DNA of 64,000 nucleotides. It comes from Paragonimus westermani. Taxonomy: Eukaryota; Platyhelminthes; Trematoda; Plagiorchiida; Troglotrematidae. A program made the position numbers and the translations under genes. Below are positions 45,191-58,100 of this stretch, in pieces (positions within the stretch are counted from its first letter, which is position 1; every line of letters starts with the position of its first letter). Where the stretch lies: NCBI GenBank assembly GCA_008508345.1, contig QNGE01000112.1, forward strand, positions 258,721 to 322,720. The letters are read 5' to 3'. Under the pieces are notes generated by a model. The model saw nothing but the letters and a program-made list of their open reading frames with translations, was not told the DNA's origin and did no database searches.

Positions 45191-47070
45191 AATCCACAAA
45201 TCTGTCAGTGTCTGATAAAGAAAATTCAATAGTCGATAATCTATTTCTCTGTAAGCGTTTGTGCAGAGAGCAGAATATGGAATCGATCAAACGAGTACAC
45301 TTTTGTAAATATTGCCAACACAAACAGTGGTGGCTTCATACATGATGGTAGATATATCCGTAATGAGTATACATTTAAACTTATTGACCAATGTCAGGTT
45401 TCTTCAAAACGCTTTCAGTAATGGTTTGAGAAACTGAAAACTAAACACGTTACGACTGAAACTATTCACTTCTCTGTTTGGTCTAACTAAGTACATTGGA
45501 AAGCTTATCACAACGGAAGCTTCGCGAAAAATGGTGCCTGCTTTTTCATTAAGAGGAAATTTTGTAGCGCACTACAAATCTACGCCTTTCTACAGATTCT
45601 GAAAAAATGTCCCGAAAAATATTATGGTAACCAAAAACCAGCACTTCAAGCCCACACAGGAAGTAGCAATGAAAAAGCGACTCAAACATTCTGACCCAAT
45701 CCTGTGGATCCGACCTTCATTGATCAGCAACATCATCTTCGATGATGGTCATTAACGGAAACTGCGTGGCATAAATTCTTTATGGAACCAGACCCCGGAC
45801 AAACCATAACCTGATGGAAGTGACTCCTGACTGAACTCAGTCATTCCGATTCAAAGCCTCATTGTTTGAAACTAGCTTTCGAGTAAAAATTACGTACAGC
45901 CTGTTTTAATTTGAACAAAAGTGCCGTCAGATTTAACCGAATAAGGTTGGTACGGTTGAGAGTCGATTTATTTGCCAACACTAGTTGTGTCTGTCCGAAT
46001 AACAGTATTTGAATAACCAAAAATATAAAAGGAAATAGAAATCTAACTAATGTGTTTATTTACTTGAATGTAAGCCATCAGGTGCGTTTTTCTTGACCTC
46101 TTTAAATAATTCGCACATCTGACATCAACTGGTTCTTGCCTATCAACTGCTGTGACGTGACTTCTTAGCTAAATTCTCCAAATTCATAATGCTTTGCTGT
46201 TCGCATGCAGGATTTCAGTTCATCGACCATTGCTTAACACTGACTTTTTTGTGCAAACGCAGTTAACTGTCTTACGAGTTCATATATACTACGCAAAACG
46301 TGATGTAATCCATCAAAAAACAGTGTTGGTGGCTTCTATCCTTCAGTTCACATAGAACACTGCACTCAAAGTGTATTCCCCTTCCATGGCCTTCGGTGTA
46401 AATAACGGTGTAGTCACTCGTTCGCTGGACGCAGAAAAATGCAGTGACATTCTTTGCGCCAATTACCTGTTCAGTTGTCTGGTGTGACCTTTCGTGGGTG
46501 CATAATCCAAAGCAACAGCCAATCGATGCCACCTGTGTCGGTGATATTTCAGCTGGTCGAAAAGAAACTTGTTTTCATACAACAATCAATGAATTGTTTC
46601 CACATTAACTGACTAAACCCTTAGCTAAGTTATGGTGTGATTGAGCACCTTACAAAGTTGCTTTAATGCCAGTTCAGTGTCGAGTGGAATAAATCGGCTG
46701 CTTCGCTTGCATGCTATTTGTCAAAGGCAAATTAACCGATCGGTTCGATCTAGCGGTCCAATCCATGACTAAGTCAAGTTTGCAGATTTCAACAATCACC
46801 CGCTATTTCACTGGCGAATCTTGCGAACAGACGTGAACATGATAGTCAAGACTTTCAGAGTTATCAGCACGGCAACCAAACAAGTGTTAAAATAGAACAA
46901 ACTTCATAGAATACTGATTACCTACAATTATTACTGGATATCGAAACGTATGAGTTGGACCTCATGTGCACAACTACTTACACTTCTAGCAATCCCACAG
47001 GCTTTTCAAATATATGCATTGCTCTCGAACTTTGCTATGTTTGAAGTCTGTGAGAGAATGCGATTGGGCG
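45191..47070. other. Upstream flank of the channel gene, nothing recognised
   Basis: AT-rich DNA without recognisable coding or repeat structure. The 86-residue minus-strand frame at 46,272-46,532 shows no domain. Channel promoter and 5' UTR exons may lie here, but no element could be assigned. Confidence 0.5.
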
Positions 47071-47085
47071 TATATATATATATAT
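47071..47085. repeat. (TA)n microsatellite
   Basis: Short pure TA run followed by TTATAATG. Confidence 0.9.
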
Positions 47086-47117
47086 TATAATGCAATCATG
47101 CATAAGGTCAGGTCAAC

Positions 47118-47200
47118 TATGCGGTGGTCAGTATAGCTGTCAAAATTGTATTTCGAGCCGTAGCAAAAATATGCGCTACTCGCGGGTTCAAACCCTACTG
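47118..47200 (+). repeat. tRNA-like element with A and B boxes
   Basis: TGGTCAGTATAG (47,125-47,136) matches an A box and GGGTTCAAACCC (47,184-47,195) is one base from the B-box consensus. They are about 50 bp apart, as in tRNA genes. The D, anticodon and acceptor stems do not close convincingly, and the T stem keeps only three pairs. A decayed tRNA gene or SINE head is likely. Confidence 0.5.
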
Positions 47201-48474
47201 AAACTACAATATTGCTTTTCTTTTCGAACGATGTTGACTGGACGCATCTATAGGATTTTCAGTGTGGTACAACTTATGCAATCGAGTACATTGAAATCTC
47301 GAGTTTGTATAGTTAGCCATAGGAACAGAGTAATAAAATGCACACGAAAAAGGCCTCATGAAAAAAATTAATGTTCAGCTTTCATCCCACAGGCTTCACC
47401 GTTGAACTTCCAGCAATACTACTGTCACATAATTTGCTTTCAGCGTTCCAAATCACTTGGTCTGGCATGGTATTTGCTCTTGTGGTCAAAAGCTGTATGC
47501 TTTGATGAAATTGACCCAAATTTACCTTCGATTAGCGAACAAATCTCTCTTTGCTTTTTTAAATGTAACGACGTATGACCTACGAGTAACACAAAGTCTG
47601 AGAGATATTATTTTGCAGACCGAAGCTCGTCAGCCGTAGAGTTGATATGCATACACAAATCATAACCTTAACGAATGCAACAAATACTTCTAGTTTAGTT
47701 AGATCGGGCCGTTTATTCGCTCAAAAGACATCGAGGTAATCTGAAGATGGCGCGGGAGGGAACGAGACAAAGTAGGACTATTTTTAGAAGCGGAATTTTC
47801 CGTACCACTTTATTTGTTACGAGGAATTTATCATTTAATAAACGGAAATAGAGGCAGCAAAACCGTGAGCAATGTGAACTTTGTACTTGAAGTCAGATTA
47901 ATCAATATTGCAAAATGTGCCGTCAGATGTCAACCCGGGACAAGATTATGTGCAGACAAAAGTGTGGAATCGTGTTATGCCTGCAGGTTGAATGTTTGTA
48001 ATCAGTCGCATGAAGGAATTCCACATGCAATGTGGAATTGACTGTTGGATAGTAAAAGGAGGTGGAAGACGCCGTTAAATAGAACTCTGGTTTTTGGGTG
48101 AGTGAGAAGAATTCACGTGGAATGTGGTGGCCGTGTTTCCGTAAACACGTGACTAATTGTTTTGACAAATGGCAGCAAAATCAAAAAAATCTTAGAATTT
48201 TTTGACCTTGAATGGTACGTATGATAGAAATTGCATTAAAATAATCGTTCTTATTCCTAGCGGGGACACTGCTCATCTATCAACGGATAGACTAAATGAA
48301 CTGGATCGCCCAGTCAAGTGTATTGCAGGATTTTGGCTGCACTTCCGGAAAATCATTGGTTCGGTTACATCAGCAAACTGGAAAACGGACAACAGTTGAC
48401 ATATTCCGAATGAATTGTGCATAGTTGAACTGAAGCCACTGAAAGTGCAATCCCAAAATTTCAGACAAAGCCAG
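47201..48474. other. No gene recognised; short inverted repeat inside
   Basis: Short chance frames only. Around 48,017-48,040 the sequence GAATTCCACAT, three bases, then ATGTGGAATT forms a near-perfect hairpin of about ten pairs, lying inside overlapping short frames of both strands. Confidence 0.5.
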
Positions 48475-48672
48475 CTAGCTAATCGGCGGTCCGAATTTTT
48501 TCATGTAATTTCTAGACTGTGAATAAAGCAGGGTATGTTTGTTGTTGCGTCTGCCATCATTCACAGCCGAGAGCGGAAGCGAGCAATGCACAAGGGAACC
48601 ATCGGTTCCATAGGTCATGGTGAGGTGGGTATGTGACGTTGCAATGTCTACCGCCGCGACTACGCTGGCCAT
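48475..48672 (-). other. 65-residue frame with VAAVDIATS start, unassigned
   Basis: The minus-strand ATG frame is clearly more GC- and CpG-rich than its flanks. The peptide starts MASVVAAVDIATSHTHL and later reads HTLLYSQSRNYMKKFG. The opening V-A-x-D-x-x-T-S resembles phosphate loop 1 of the HSP70/actin ATPase fold, for example HSPA12-type proteins, where D-x-G-T is usual. The Gly is Ala here. No donor site or following exon was found. It could be a first exon fragment, a retroposed piece, or chance. Confidence 0.25.
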
Positions 48673-50048
48673 TTTGGATTAGTAGGTCACCAACCTACTC
48701 ATAGTTGACCGTCAGCAAAGAGTTGACGAGTACGTTAGGCTCAGGTGGGTCTTATCAGTATATCCATTCTATTTCTGTTAATGATTACATTGGCCAGCCA
48801 AATGGTCGTATGACAAATAATCCGCTCTTTTTTTCAAAAACCTGGATAGTCGCGGTCTTTTGCATATTCTCTTCTTCAGCTGTTTTGGTACATTTTATGG
48901 CGAATGGTTTGTCTCTTCTTTTCGTACTCCAATCTGAATTTTATTTCTCAACCTTTTCTCTAGAATGCACAAACATGCACTCATACACTGAATAGTTTCT
49001 TGTATTACTAATCTGTGCACCTGTTTCATTACTCCCACAGCTTATAAAAGCCGGAGTTGTACTTTGTCTTGTCAATCTTTCTATCCTGTAACTCTCTGAT
49101 GATCTCATTAGTAGGAGTTAACAGTTCAAACCTCTCCATTGTCCTTATAAGTCCATGGGCACACCTGACCTCTCAATGCATGTCCCGTTATATGGATAGC
49201 GTTAGTAAGTCTAATGTTATCTGAAAATCCGTTAAACCATTGATCTTCTCAGAGCATTCGTCCTCGAACATTCTGTACTTTCATTCCAAGTGACACTCCG
49301 GTTCACCACCACCGCTGACACTTTTGCACATTACATATCAACTGTATTTAAAAATCGAAAAACTGTGGACAAAGTAATTTTGAACAAGGAATCTTACTTT
49401 GTGTTGTCCACTTTTCTCGAATTCCGTCCGGAATATCCTATAGGTTCATGGCCGTCTGTAAACGAATGACATTTTGTCTGCGTACTCTGTTGTCAGGCGT
49501 TTTATTAGTCCACTAGTTGTACTGATGGGCTCAACCAAAGAAATATAGCGTCCGACAATTAAATTTCGTTGATACTGGATTCCTTACTAATGCCTCTTAT
49601 TGATGCTCAACTTATGAATTATTCACTTCTGTTTCTGACCTTGTTTCAATAAACTTGGTGCCTGATTTAATATAGAAAAAAGAGGCTTGTGAAGAAAGGC
49701 GTACAAAGTTAGCCGTCACCTTATGACCCCTTTCAGAATCTCCATGACTAAACAAGCAATTCACTGAATGTTTACAGTGATTGTGTTTTGATTGACGTCA
49801 AGCACCTGGGCAAAAACTACCGAAGTGAAATGTCGGCTGAATCAAGGTGCACAATTGAAAACTGTTCAACAAGTCTGACGAAGACTGATTAAGACCGTGT
49901 GACAAGAAGCCAGGTGAAAGTGAGGTCTCATGTGGTCTGTCGAAAACCACACACAAAGTGTTGGAGAACACCTATTTGTCTTCTGTTGAGTGAGCACATA
50001 AAGTTAGTAATTTCTTATATTTCTTGGCCGGGCACTATGACCTAAATA
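48673..50048. other. No gene recognised
   Basis: The stretch 49,050-49,470 contains two loosely similar phrases about 336 bp apart (TACTTTGTCTTGTC and TACTTTGTGTTGTC, each followed by TTTCT-like words). This may be a strongly decayed tandem repeat. Nothing else was seen. Confidence 0.4.
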
Positions 50049-50222
50049 ATTAGTTAATATGTTAAACATGCCATTGCGCTCCAGGACTATTTCGGGTTCG
50101 ATGAACAGAGTTGACGCTGTTCATCACATTTCCTCGTTGATTGTATAGCTAAGGTTGGCAAGATTAAAGACGATATGGAAGGTGTTCTGAATAATTGCAG
50201 TTACCACAGCAAAGTGGTGAGT
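50049..50222 (+). repeat. 174-bp duplicated unit, copy 1
   Basis: Identical to 50,879-51,052 except for six substitutions and no indel over 174 bp. It contains the hairpin GATGAACAG, eight bases, CTGTTCATC near 50,099-50,124, with both stem arms unchanged in the second copy. The plus strand was chosen arbitrarily. No coding frame spans it. Confidence 0.95.
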
Positions 50223-50833
50223 GGCAAACTCGGCCACCTACTGAATTCCCGACTCTATCTCACAGAAGGGCTCATCAAGACAGAATAACGTGAACGGAGA
50301 TCCCAAAAATGTCGCCTAACAAACGAAGCAGTCAGGTGATAACGGTCAAATTTTGTTTGCGTAAGAATTGTCGTTTGGTACAATTTCAGTCAGTGAGGTT
50401 TTGGTGAGATGGATAGACCACTCGAAGCATTCTTCTGTTTGCAACTCCACCATCAGTATTACGCATGACAAAGAGCCGCTGATTTCAGTGAAAATGGGAG
50501 TGAAGTTTTCATACCAGTCTAGCGTAGGTAAACATGACCGAATAAACTCGAAGTAGTGACGCGCTGAAGACGGCGCTAAAATCAACACCAGTTTTCCTTA
50601 ATTGGTTACATTCTGTACAAAACCACTCCATTGGCTTTTGTATATGTATATGTTCACACCAGTACAGAAGCGCTTACAGTATTTTCCGTTTCAGGTTCAA
50701 GAGGAACCAGTATTCTGAGGTCAACTAGGGTGAGTGGCCATACTAGGAGTCGTTATACACTCAGTCAGTTTGCCAAACCTGCACCGCGCCTAGAATGTTT
50801 AGCACCCGAATTGCGAGTGTTGTTTACATTGGC

Positions 50834-50881
50834 GTTTTGAATATCCTCTTGAATGAATGAGTTTTGTGGAGCCATTATATT
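50834..50881 (+). repeat. 48-bp direct repeat, left copy
   Basis: GTTTTGAATATCCTCTTGAA and onward matches 51,051-51,098 with three mismatches. The two copies flank the second 174-bp unit exactly, left and right. Confidence 0.95.
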
Positions 50882-51052
50882 AGTTAATATGTTAAACATG
50901 CCATCGCGCTCCAGTACTATTTCGGGTTCGATGAACAGAGTTCACGCTGTTCATCACATTTCCTTGTTGATTGTATAGCTAAGGTTGGCAAGATGAAAGA
51001 CGATATGAAAGGTGTTCTGAATAATTGCAGTTACCACAGCAAAGTGGTGAGT
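50879..51052 (+). repeat. 174-bp duplicated unit, copy 2
   Basis: About 96.6% identical to 50,049-50,222 (offset 830 bp). It is sandwiched between the two 48-bp repeats, so the order is 48-bp repeat, unit, 48-bp repeat. One of the six changes lies in the hairpin loop (AGTTGACG to AGTTCACG); the nine-pair stem is intact. Confidence 0.95.
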
Positions 51053-51098
51053 TTTCAATATCCTCTTGAATGAATGAATTTTGTGGAGCCCTTATATT
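51051..51098 (+). repeat. 48-bp direct repeat, right copy
   Basis: Right-hand partner of 50,834-50,881, offset 217 bp. It starts where the second 174-bp unit ends. Confidence 0.95.
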
Positions 51099-54000
51099 TC
51101 CTAGTGAGTAAACAACATTCTGTCACTCACTAATTGAAACGCACTTCTATTACCTTAAGTAAGTGATAACATATTCACACGTTCTCCGATTTGTTTGAAA
51201 GTGGCATCATTAAGGCGCATGGCATTCAGCGAAACAACAACTGCGGCTGAGTTCGACTCACGTATAGTGTCTAGGTGTACGTATGCATATTCGTGAGTAC
51301 GCATACATTTGTGTATATGTACATTCTCTCTCTCACATGTGACAGCGTGCGATTTGTGATTAAGGCCAGTGGCCTTGAGAGGTTATACCGTTATGATTGC
51401 AGCTTATAAAACAGGGTTCACTTTGCAAACGCCACTAAGTACAGCTTAACCTGTATGTATATGTGAAGGTAACCATGTGTGTGTACACGTTGCCATGATG
51501 ATGGGTCGAATACCCATTTGAGCTACGGTATTTTGAAATTCTATCAATGAATTAATTATGCGGGGCAACATTTTAGCAGCGTTTGTTTGTGTTTGGTGCA
51601 CTCAACATTTAGGCACTGTAAAGTCAGGTAGAGAGGAGCTCCTTTCAGATAAACAGAATTTTCTGACGAAAACAGCCTGCCGATCTAGTCTTTTGTGGTA
51701 AGTGGGGAACTAAAGTCTATCATTTGCTATAGCAACAGCTAAGCATGACAGAGACGTTCCTTCTACGTTCGTTAAAACTGAGCCCGTTCAACCAACCAGT
51801 TGGTCACTTAGCTGTCAGATAGCGTGAGTAACTGGAACAGAGTAGAACGCAGTTTAGATAATCATTGGACACGCCCATATAGAAGAACCCATTGTTCTAG
51901 AGAATGATTGTCACAGGAGAAAATTTAAGCAAAACGCTTGCTTTTTCTGATTAGCAAAAGTGCCTGTTCGATAGGAGTTCGGGGAAGTAGATTATCCAGC
52001 TTAGTAAAACGGAAGGTCCACATATGTTGTTCCTGTGAGGACCGTCGGAAGTCATTTATGTTAAAGTAAGCCAGAACTGTGCGTATGCAATATTGTCCTA
52101 CTATCAATGATCGTCTGCAAATTAAGGTAACTGTGGTGGAGTCAGACTCAGAATCTAGCTATCTGGGCGAAATAGATTGACTAAAATTCAACAGTGGCAA
52201 CTAACTGTCAATGACGTCCAAAATCTAAACGCCCGTATTGCTTATTTGCTTTCTCATATGAGGTCCTATATTAGTAAATTTACATAAAATCACGCTGTGA
52301 TGAGACACTTATTTAGGTATTTAATGAGATTAGGCAACCTGACAACAGGACAACGGGAGCTGCCAGAAACTGGATACTTTCCTCAATACAGCATGAAGAA
52401 CAGCTGGGCTATATTAATGGGTGAAGAAGGTAGGCATATTGAAATCATGACAGCAAAAATTGAGTTTGAGTTTCAAACATTCTCAGGTACACTATGATTT
52501 TTAACTTGAAACATCTACCCTGACATGACCTAATACGTTACTTAAGGAGGATTCTAATTAATGCGTAGATTTAATAGACGCCTTTTTGTTTCAAACATTC
52601 CGTTACTTTACATTGTAAGTAAGAAGCCGCCATCATGAAAACTGTGCTCACTGATCGCAAACGCCTCACTCAAACAGACTTTTGAGTACCTGATCGTATG
52701 CAGCCCCTTAAACCGCTGTAGTGCTAGTTCGCTAGCTGTGTAACTAAAATGGTCCGGTGCTAGCGTTTGCGTGCAATATGCATGACACTTGAAGATCCTT
52801 CAACAGAACTTTGTTTTCCCTGTGTTCATATTACATGTTTCACTTACGGGATGGAAAGAAAAGCGAATTAACGAGGTTATTTGAAAAATGTAGATCAGAC
52901 CGATGTCAACTGTCTTGCACGAACAAAATATTCAGTCTTCACTATTCAAAATCTGACCAGACACTAGTTAACAATAAGATATACGTGAACGAGTGAACTG
53001 TTGTCGGAGTTGAGTTGTTGGAAATTTCAGACGGAATGCCTGGATTGGAAGTTCATGTTTGTTTGAGTGAGGCATATAAATATGCCTTGTGCAGGATGAT
53101 TACACAATATTACTTATAGCAGGCTGTTGGATACGTACAAATAATTTAACAAAAAAGTAACCTGTGTGACGTTTGCTGTTTGAAGACGGGGGAGTTAATC
53201 AAAATTTACTGCGTGTTAAGTTGTAACACAGTAGACAGGAATACACAATACTCTCACTAAGTGATGTGTTGATACAATGAAGGGTGCATTGTTCAGTATA
53301 ATCTATTGTTTTGCGATGCATACCCTCCATATCATATGTTTTATCTCAGACCTAAACTAACCACGTTAGCTGCAATTCTTCCGCGACAGCTCATTTGTTC
53401 ATGTCAAGCATCTGACGGTGATGTGGTCGAAAACTTAAAAAGTATCGACTACACCCTGAACGGTAAGAAAAGTGTTAGTTTGCATCCTTTTGTGGTATCA
53501 CACAGATCGCTGTCGCAATGTGCTGTTTTGCAACTTCGAGCCACTTTCCCATTTCTTGAGCGTATACTAATCATTATTTGTTTCAATATGCAAACGCAGC
53601 ACACTATCGCAATTTGGATCTTGTGCAAACACCATCTGAGATTGTTTTTCACTGGAATCCATACATACTACAAATAGTTATTCTATGCTGGTCAACACCC
53701 ACAGGAACCTTTCATCATAAACAGTGGCTCGTTGTAAAGAACGAAACAAGCAAATTCAATGCGCACGAGATTCTTCACTTTCCAAATTCCACTCTACAGA
53801 ATGTCAAGAATTAGGAATCGTAGTTTCGATAGCGATTGATTCACACACTTGTCAATGACCTGTAGGCTCTCTACTTAGTCCTCTCAACATTGTGAAGCTG
53901 ATGATGATTTTGTAGTTCACTTCTAAACGTCAGACCTGAACAAAAACAAAGAAGTTGGCATTCCATAAAATATGTCCCAACGGTAATCTTGTTCCTCGGT

Positions 54001-54959
54001 GATGGATGCTTGTTTAGTTCTTTTATTATCGTTCTTTACGCAGTCGTCCTCCATCTTGTCTGTCTTTCCAATTTGTCTTCGTCGGTTGCAGTTTTCCGTT
54101 ACATACGTACAGACTGCTGCGTCGACGTGAACCGCACAACTTCTTACTTACAGACATTTCAGTAACCTAGGGCTGACCAATCACTATATATGACTCTTTG
54201 ATTCTTGCCGTTTGCCACTGGATTCAATGCCCTCAGCCATCGGAAAATTTGGTTAATGAATGTAGTATATATGTTCGAGTTGTTAGCCCATTCTCCAACG
54301 TAAGTGAAATGGTCACTCTTAACGAAGGCTCTCTACTACCAAAACAGACAATCGGAATTGAAACTGCTGAATTTCATTCTTTATTTTCTTATGAAATTGG
54401 TTCCATTTCAGCGTGTTACGGGTGCTGTACTTTAAACCACTGGTTGCCTATCTCCAAAATTTAGCTGGCTTCGATGTATTTACGGGGTAAATTGTGGAGA
54501 AGACGACTGCTGGAGAAACAGATTCTACATTCGAGGGACACGAAATGATCTCCGGAAATAATTAAAAGCAATTTAGTGAGGGCGTCAACGAGTTTCAAGA
54601 TAACAGTGATTCTGGGTCTCTCAGCCGAATGATATGGTCCACTGATTCTTAGCGCACCAATGGTCTTATTTCGCGAATACTAGATATAAAATATATGCCA
54701 AATGTGCAAGCAATTTCGAAAGACTTTGTGTAATATCAGTTAAACAGTAATAATCCATCAGTTCAATCTGCATTCTCAACCAATGATCATCGCTTTTCAA
54801 CTTACGTGCACGTTAGGTCAGGTCCTGAAATTCTTCCCAGAGTTCAGTGGGGGAATGTTCGGCAAATAAACAACAATATTTGGAAGCCGAGGGAGTGTCG
54901 GTTCAAGAGTCACAACACAATTAACAGGATTGCTGATGAGTAGTCGAAATTTTGGATTA
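51099..54959. other. No gene recognised
   Basis: AT-rich non-coding DNA. The longest frame (53,306-53,677, 123 residues, plus) has no domain and no codon bias I can see. At 53,898-53,931 CTGATGATGATTTT and, after a short spacer, CTAAACGTC loosely resemble the CTGATGA...GAAAC phrase of the dispersed repeats at 36,591 and 59,172. A T-arm-like GGGTCGAATACCC lies near 51,503-51,515 without a matching A box. Confidence 0.5.
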
Positions 54960-55055
54960 TTTTCAGGTTGAACATCACCCATATTTGATAGCAGCTTTCG
55001 CATTCGGATAGACATTCTAACCAGCTTCTTACGAAAAGAAACACTAGATTCGAGT
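54960..55055 (-). repeat. Dispersed coding-like repeat, copy 2
   Basis: The minus strand encodes SFRKKLVRMSIRMRKLLSNM and then GDVQPEN within an open frame (54,818-55,015, continuing upstream). It is the best-preserved copy of the family and pairs as an inverted repeat with the plus-strand copy that follows. Confidence 0.65.
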
Positions 55056-55125
55056 GGCTGGAAAGTCTATCTGAATAAGGAGGCTGCGATCAAATGTGGG
55101 TGATGTTCAACTCAAAAATAACGGG
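55035..55125 (+). repeat. Dispersed coding-like repeat, copy 3 (inverted partner)
   Basis: The plus strand shows GTCTATCTGAATAAGGAGG, then GCTGCGATCAAATGTGGG and GATGTTCAAC, the reverse orientation of copy 2. In the conserved frame it reads IRRLRSNVGDVQ after a stop. Together the two copies form an inverted repeat with arms of about 60 bp. Confidence 0.65.
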
Positions 55126-58100
55126 AGAACAGCACGGTCAAACAAGGAGTGGCAAGCATTCATAAAACCAGTGAGAGTAATATGCGGTTCAAAACGATTT
55201 TGAATGTGGGCTGGTAGAGCGAATCTTCTTACCTCAGTAAAAACACTTGAAGCACGAGAAGGCATAGCCAGGATATGTTTTGAAGTGACATGTGGATGCC
55301 AATCAGACTGGAACTTAAACAAGGAATCGTCTTCAATTCGTAGTTGGCAATTTGCACCACAGTTTCACTGACGCCCTGTTCTTTAAGAAGTGAGATCTAT
55401 TAACAGTATTTGGGGACGATAACAAATGTGTTTAAACAGTTGGCCAGTTTTGTAAGGTTATTCTATAGAGTATAAAAGGATAATTTTACTAGTCATGGTT
55501 TTTCAGCAGCTTCTCAACATCTCCCAACCAGGAATGTTTATGCAGAGAGTTTGTTTGTTAAAACAGCTCAGAGTTCATTAGGTTTCGATCGTGTATGAAG
55601 TAGCCGTGACTCCAGTTTCATGACAAATACCTCTGTAGATTGGCCGACTAAACTTACGGTCCTCTTTGTTTGAATTGTAATGAAAATAATTAGAAGGATG
55701 GATCAAATGCTCAGATAGCCGGGTTGAGTTAAGCTGTATGTCACAGGTGAACGGCGAAATCATTCTTTTTGGTTACAAACTGGCTGTGAGGATAAATTGA
55801 TATAAACAGGATCAACGCTAGCCCAACAAACTGGTACTTGGTTAATGCGTGCAACTGCTGGAGAAACTCTGAGGATCGCGGATAAGAAAATGATTCTCAT
55901 ATGCAAACGCTCAAATTCACTTGTGAGTAATCATCACATTTCTCGACCTTCCTGATGAGACAGTAACAATACTGATTGGAAGTTGTCGGGAAGTTCGGCC
56001 AGTTTCGAAAGTCTTAAGCACAGAACTATCGGCTTGGATTAGCTGGACAGTAACTGTGTTTCCCATCTAGACGATCAGGTCGCTTAATCAGCACTCATAT
56101 GCGGAGGTGACTGTGTTCAGATCTATTAGTTTGATCGCTCCTACTTTGAGCTCGTTGACGCGCCAGTCAACAAGGTTGCCTCGTGAACATATGGCCAGAG
56201 TTCTAGTCCTTGTAGTGGCAAGCATATGCACCAACGGCGAACTAAAGCATCGGTTAAACTCATACCTACTCGTTCTTTTTAAAGAGGCTTGCCGGAATGT
56301 CCCTTCGGATGCGAAATCCACCATCAAACATAGCTGATGTTCAGCTTGTACCTGGAAAGGTTCAAAGTTTCACAGAAAGTTTTTGAACAATATTTCCAAT
56401 GGTCAGGAAAAATATCACTGTCGCAGCTAGTCCCGCACTGCCAGCCACTAACTCCAAGCCATTCCTAATGTAACATCTTACTAGAAATATTTGTTTGGAA
56501 TATTCACGAAAGTGCTCACAAATTTTAGGTTTTGTATAAATGACGTTACACAACAATAAGTATTAACGGCGTCATATTTCTGTAGAAGTAGAAGAACTGT
56601 TTGCAATATCTGATTCCGATAGTATACGCATATTGGAACCTTTTCTTTGTAGGACGGATTTTGTAAATACTGCACATTGTAGTTTAGCATATTTTTGTCT
56701 ATTCATGGAATGTCCATATGAGCTGCTGTAACAAGTTGATCTATGTGGTCCTCCTTCCGCTGTACTCAAATATCCCGGACATCTTTCATAACTAAAAATT
56801 GAAACATCTCGACCACTAGTTTAACATTCAAGTTAGCCTTTTATTGTTTCAGGCGGATAAACCTAAAAAGCACATATTCCACATTTCGAACCAATGGTTG
56901 TCTGGCAGTAGCGGAATTTGTGTGTACTCAAACGGTAGACGTCATATTTACGCAACTTATCCAGAATGTTTGTTAAGGCATAGTTAAACGTTTGTCAACT
57001 TCTGGTAGTTATGGTTTCGCTGTCAAACAGGAGAACCGACGTAACTCATCGAGCTAGTATGGCAACCTGCCAATTTTAATGACAGGAACGCCAATATTAT
57101 TAGCTGTTAAAGTGCACCCAGTCGACATATTGAAGAAATACACAATGTTTGTTAAGTATCGCGAAACTGACGCGACTGAGTACGTTTGAGACTTTTATGT
57201 TTTGAGGGTGTTCTTAAACATGATTTACTTTAGGTGGCGTTGGCACAATCCCGGTAACTTTATGAATTTCAACTTTTTTTCCAAAAATCCTTTGCGTCGA
57301 GTTCGTTTGTTCACTCACACTGCGATATTTTTGTGTCACACACTTCGTGTACAGTCTGTGAACATTATACGTTCAGATAATCAACGGTTAGGGAACTTAA
57401 CAGATGTTCACAGACTGAAAAGACGATTCACATTTCACTGTCTCCACACTTGTCCACCAGTATGGAATAGTTGTATATACAGTGGTTGTTGGTTAGAAGT
57501 ATCATCCGACAATGCTGAGCGTCACAACCATAGGCCTGTTTGTATCCGCACTATTACAAATTCCTCCAGTTAATCTTAATTTGTAGATTTTATTCAATTT
57601 CATGAAACCGAATTTTTCGACATATTCCTTGTCGCTGATACACTGAGATACAGCGACATCTTACGTCATATTATCTGATTGGCCTCGTGTACACTCATGT
57701 AATATGTTTGTCAGATTTATTTACACTCTATGATCATAAGCCGAACTGCAACATAGCAAACATGTAACTCATTACGGTGTACGTGGAAGAAATCAGTTGC
57801 TAAGTACTGCAGCGAAATTATAATTTATATTGAGTGCAGGCCAAAAGCAACGTTTCTGCAACACCAGTCAAACAAGCATGAGTGGCAGACTTGAGCAATC
57901 GGACTGAAGCTACCACACAGTGATCAATATTCAGCGTGTCACTTAATTTGGCTGATTTTAAGACGGCGGGGAGATTATCTTAATGCATACATTTTGCAAA
58001 GCAATTTATTATGGTCGGCCAGATGAGCAGTTTTTGTGCTTTAAACACTTTTAACCATAACACTATTCCACCACACAGGATGATCTTTGCAACAGCTGTC

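Noticed and set aside
51503..51515. GGGTCGAATACCC, resembling a tRNA T arm
   Set aside because: No A box at the right distance and no other tRNA arms around it.
53306..53677. 123-residue plus-strand frame
   Set aside because: No recognisable motif, no conserved pattern and no splice context; likely chance.
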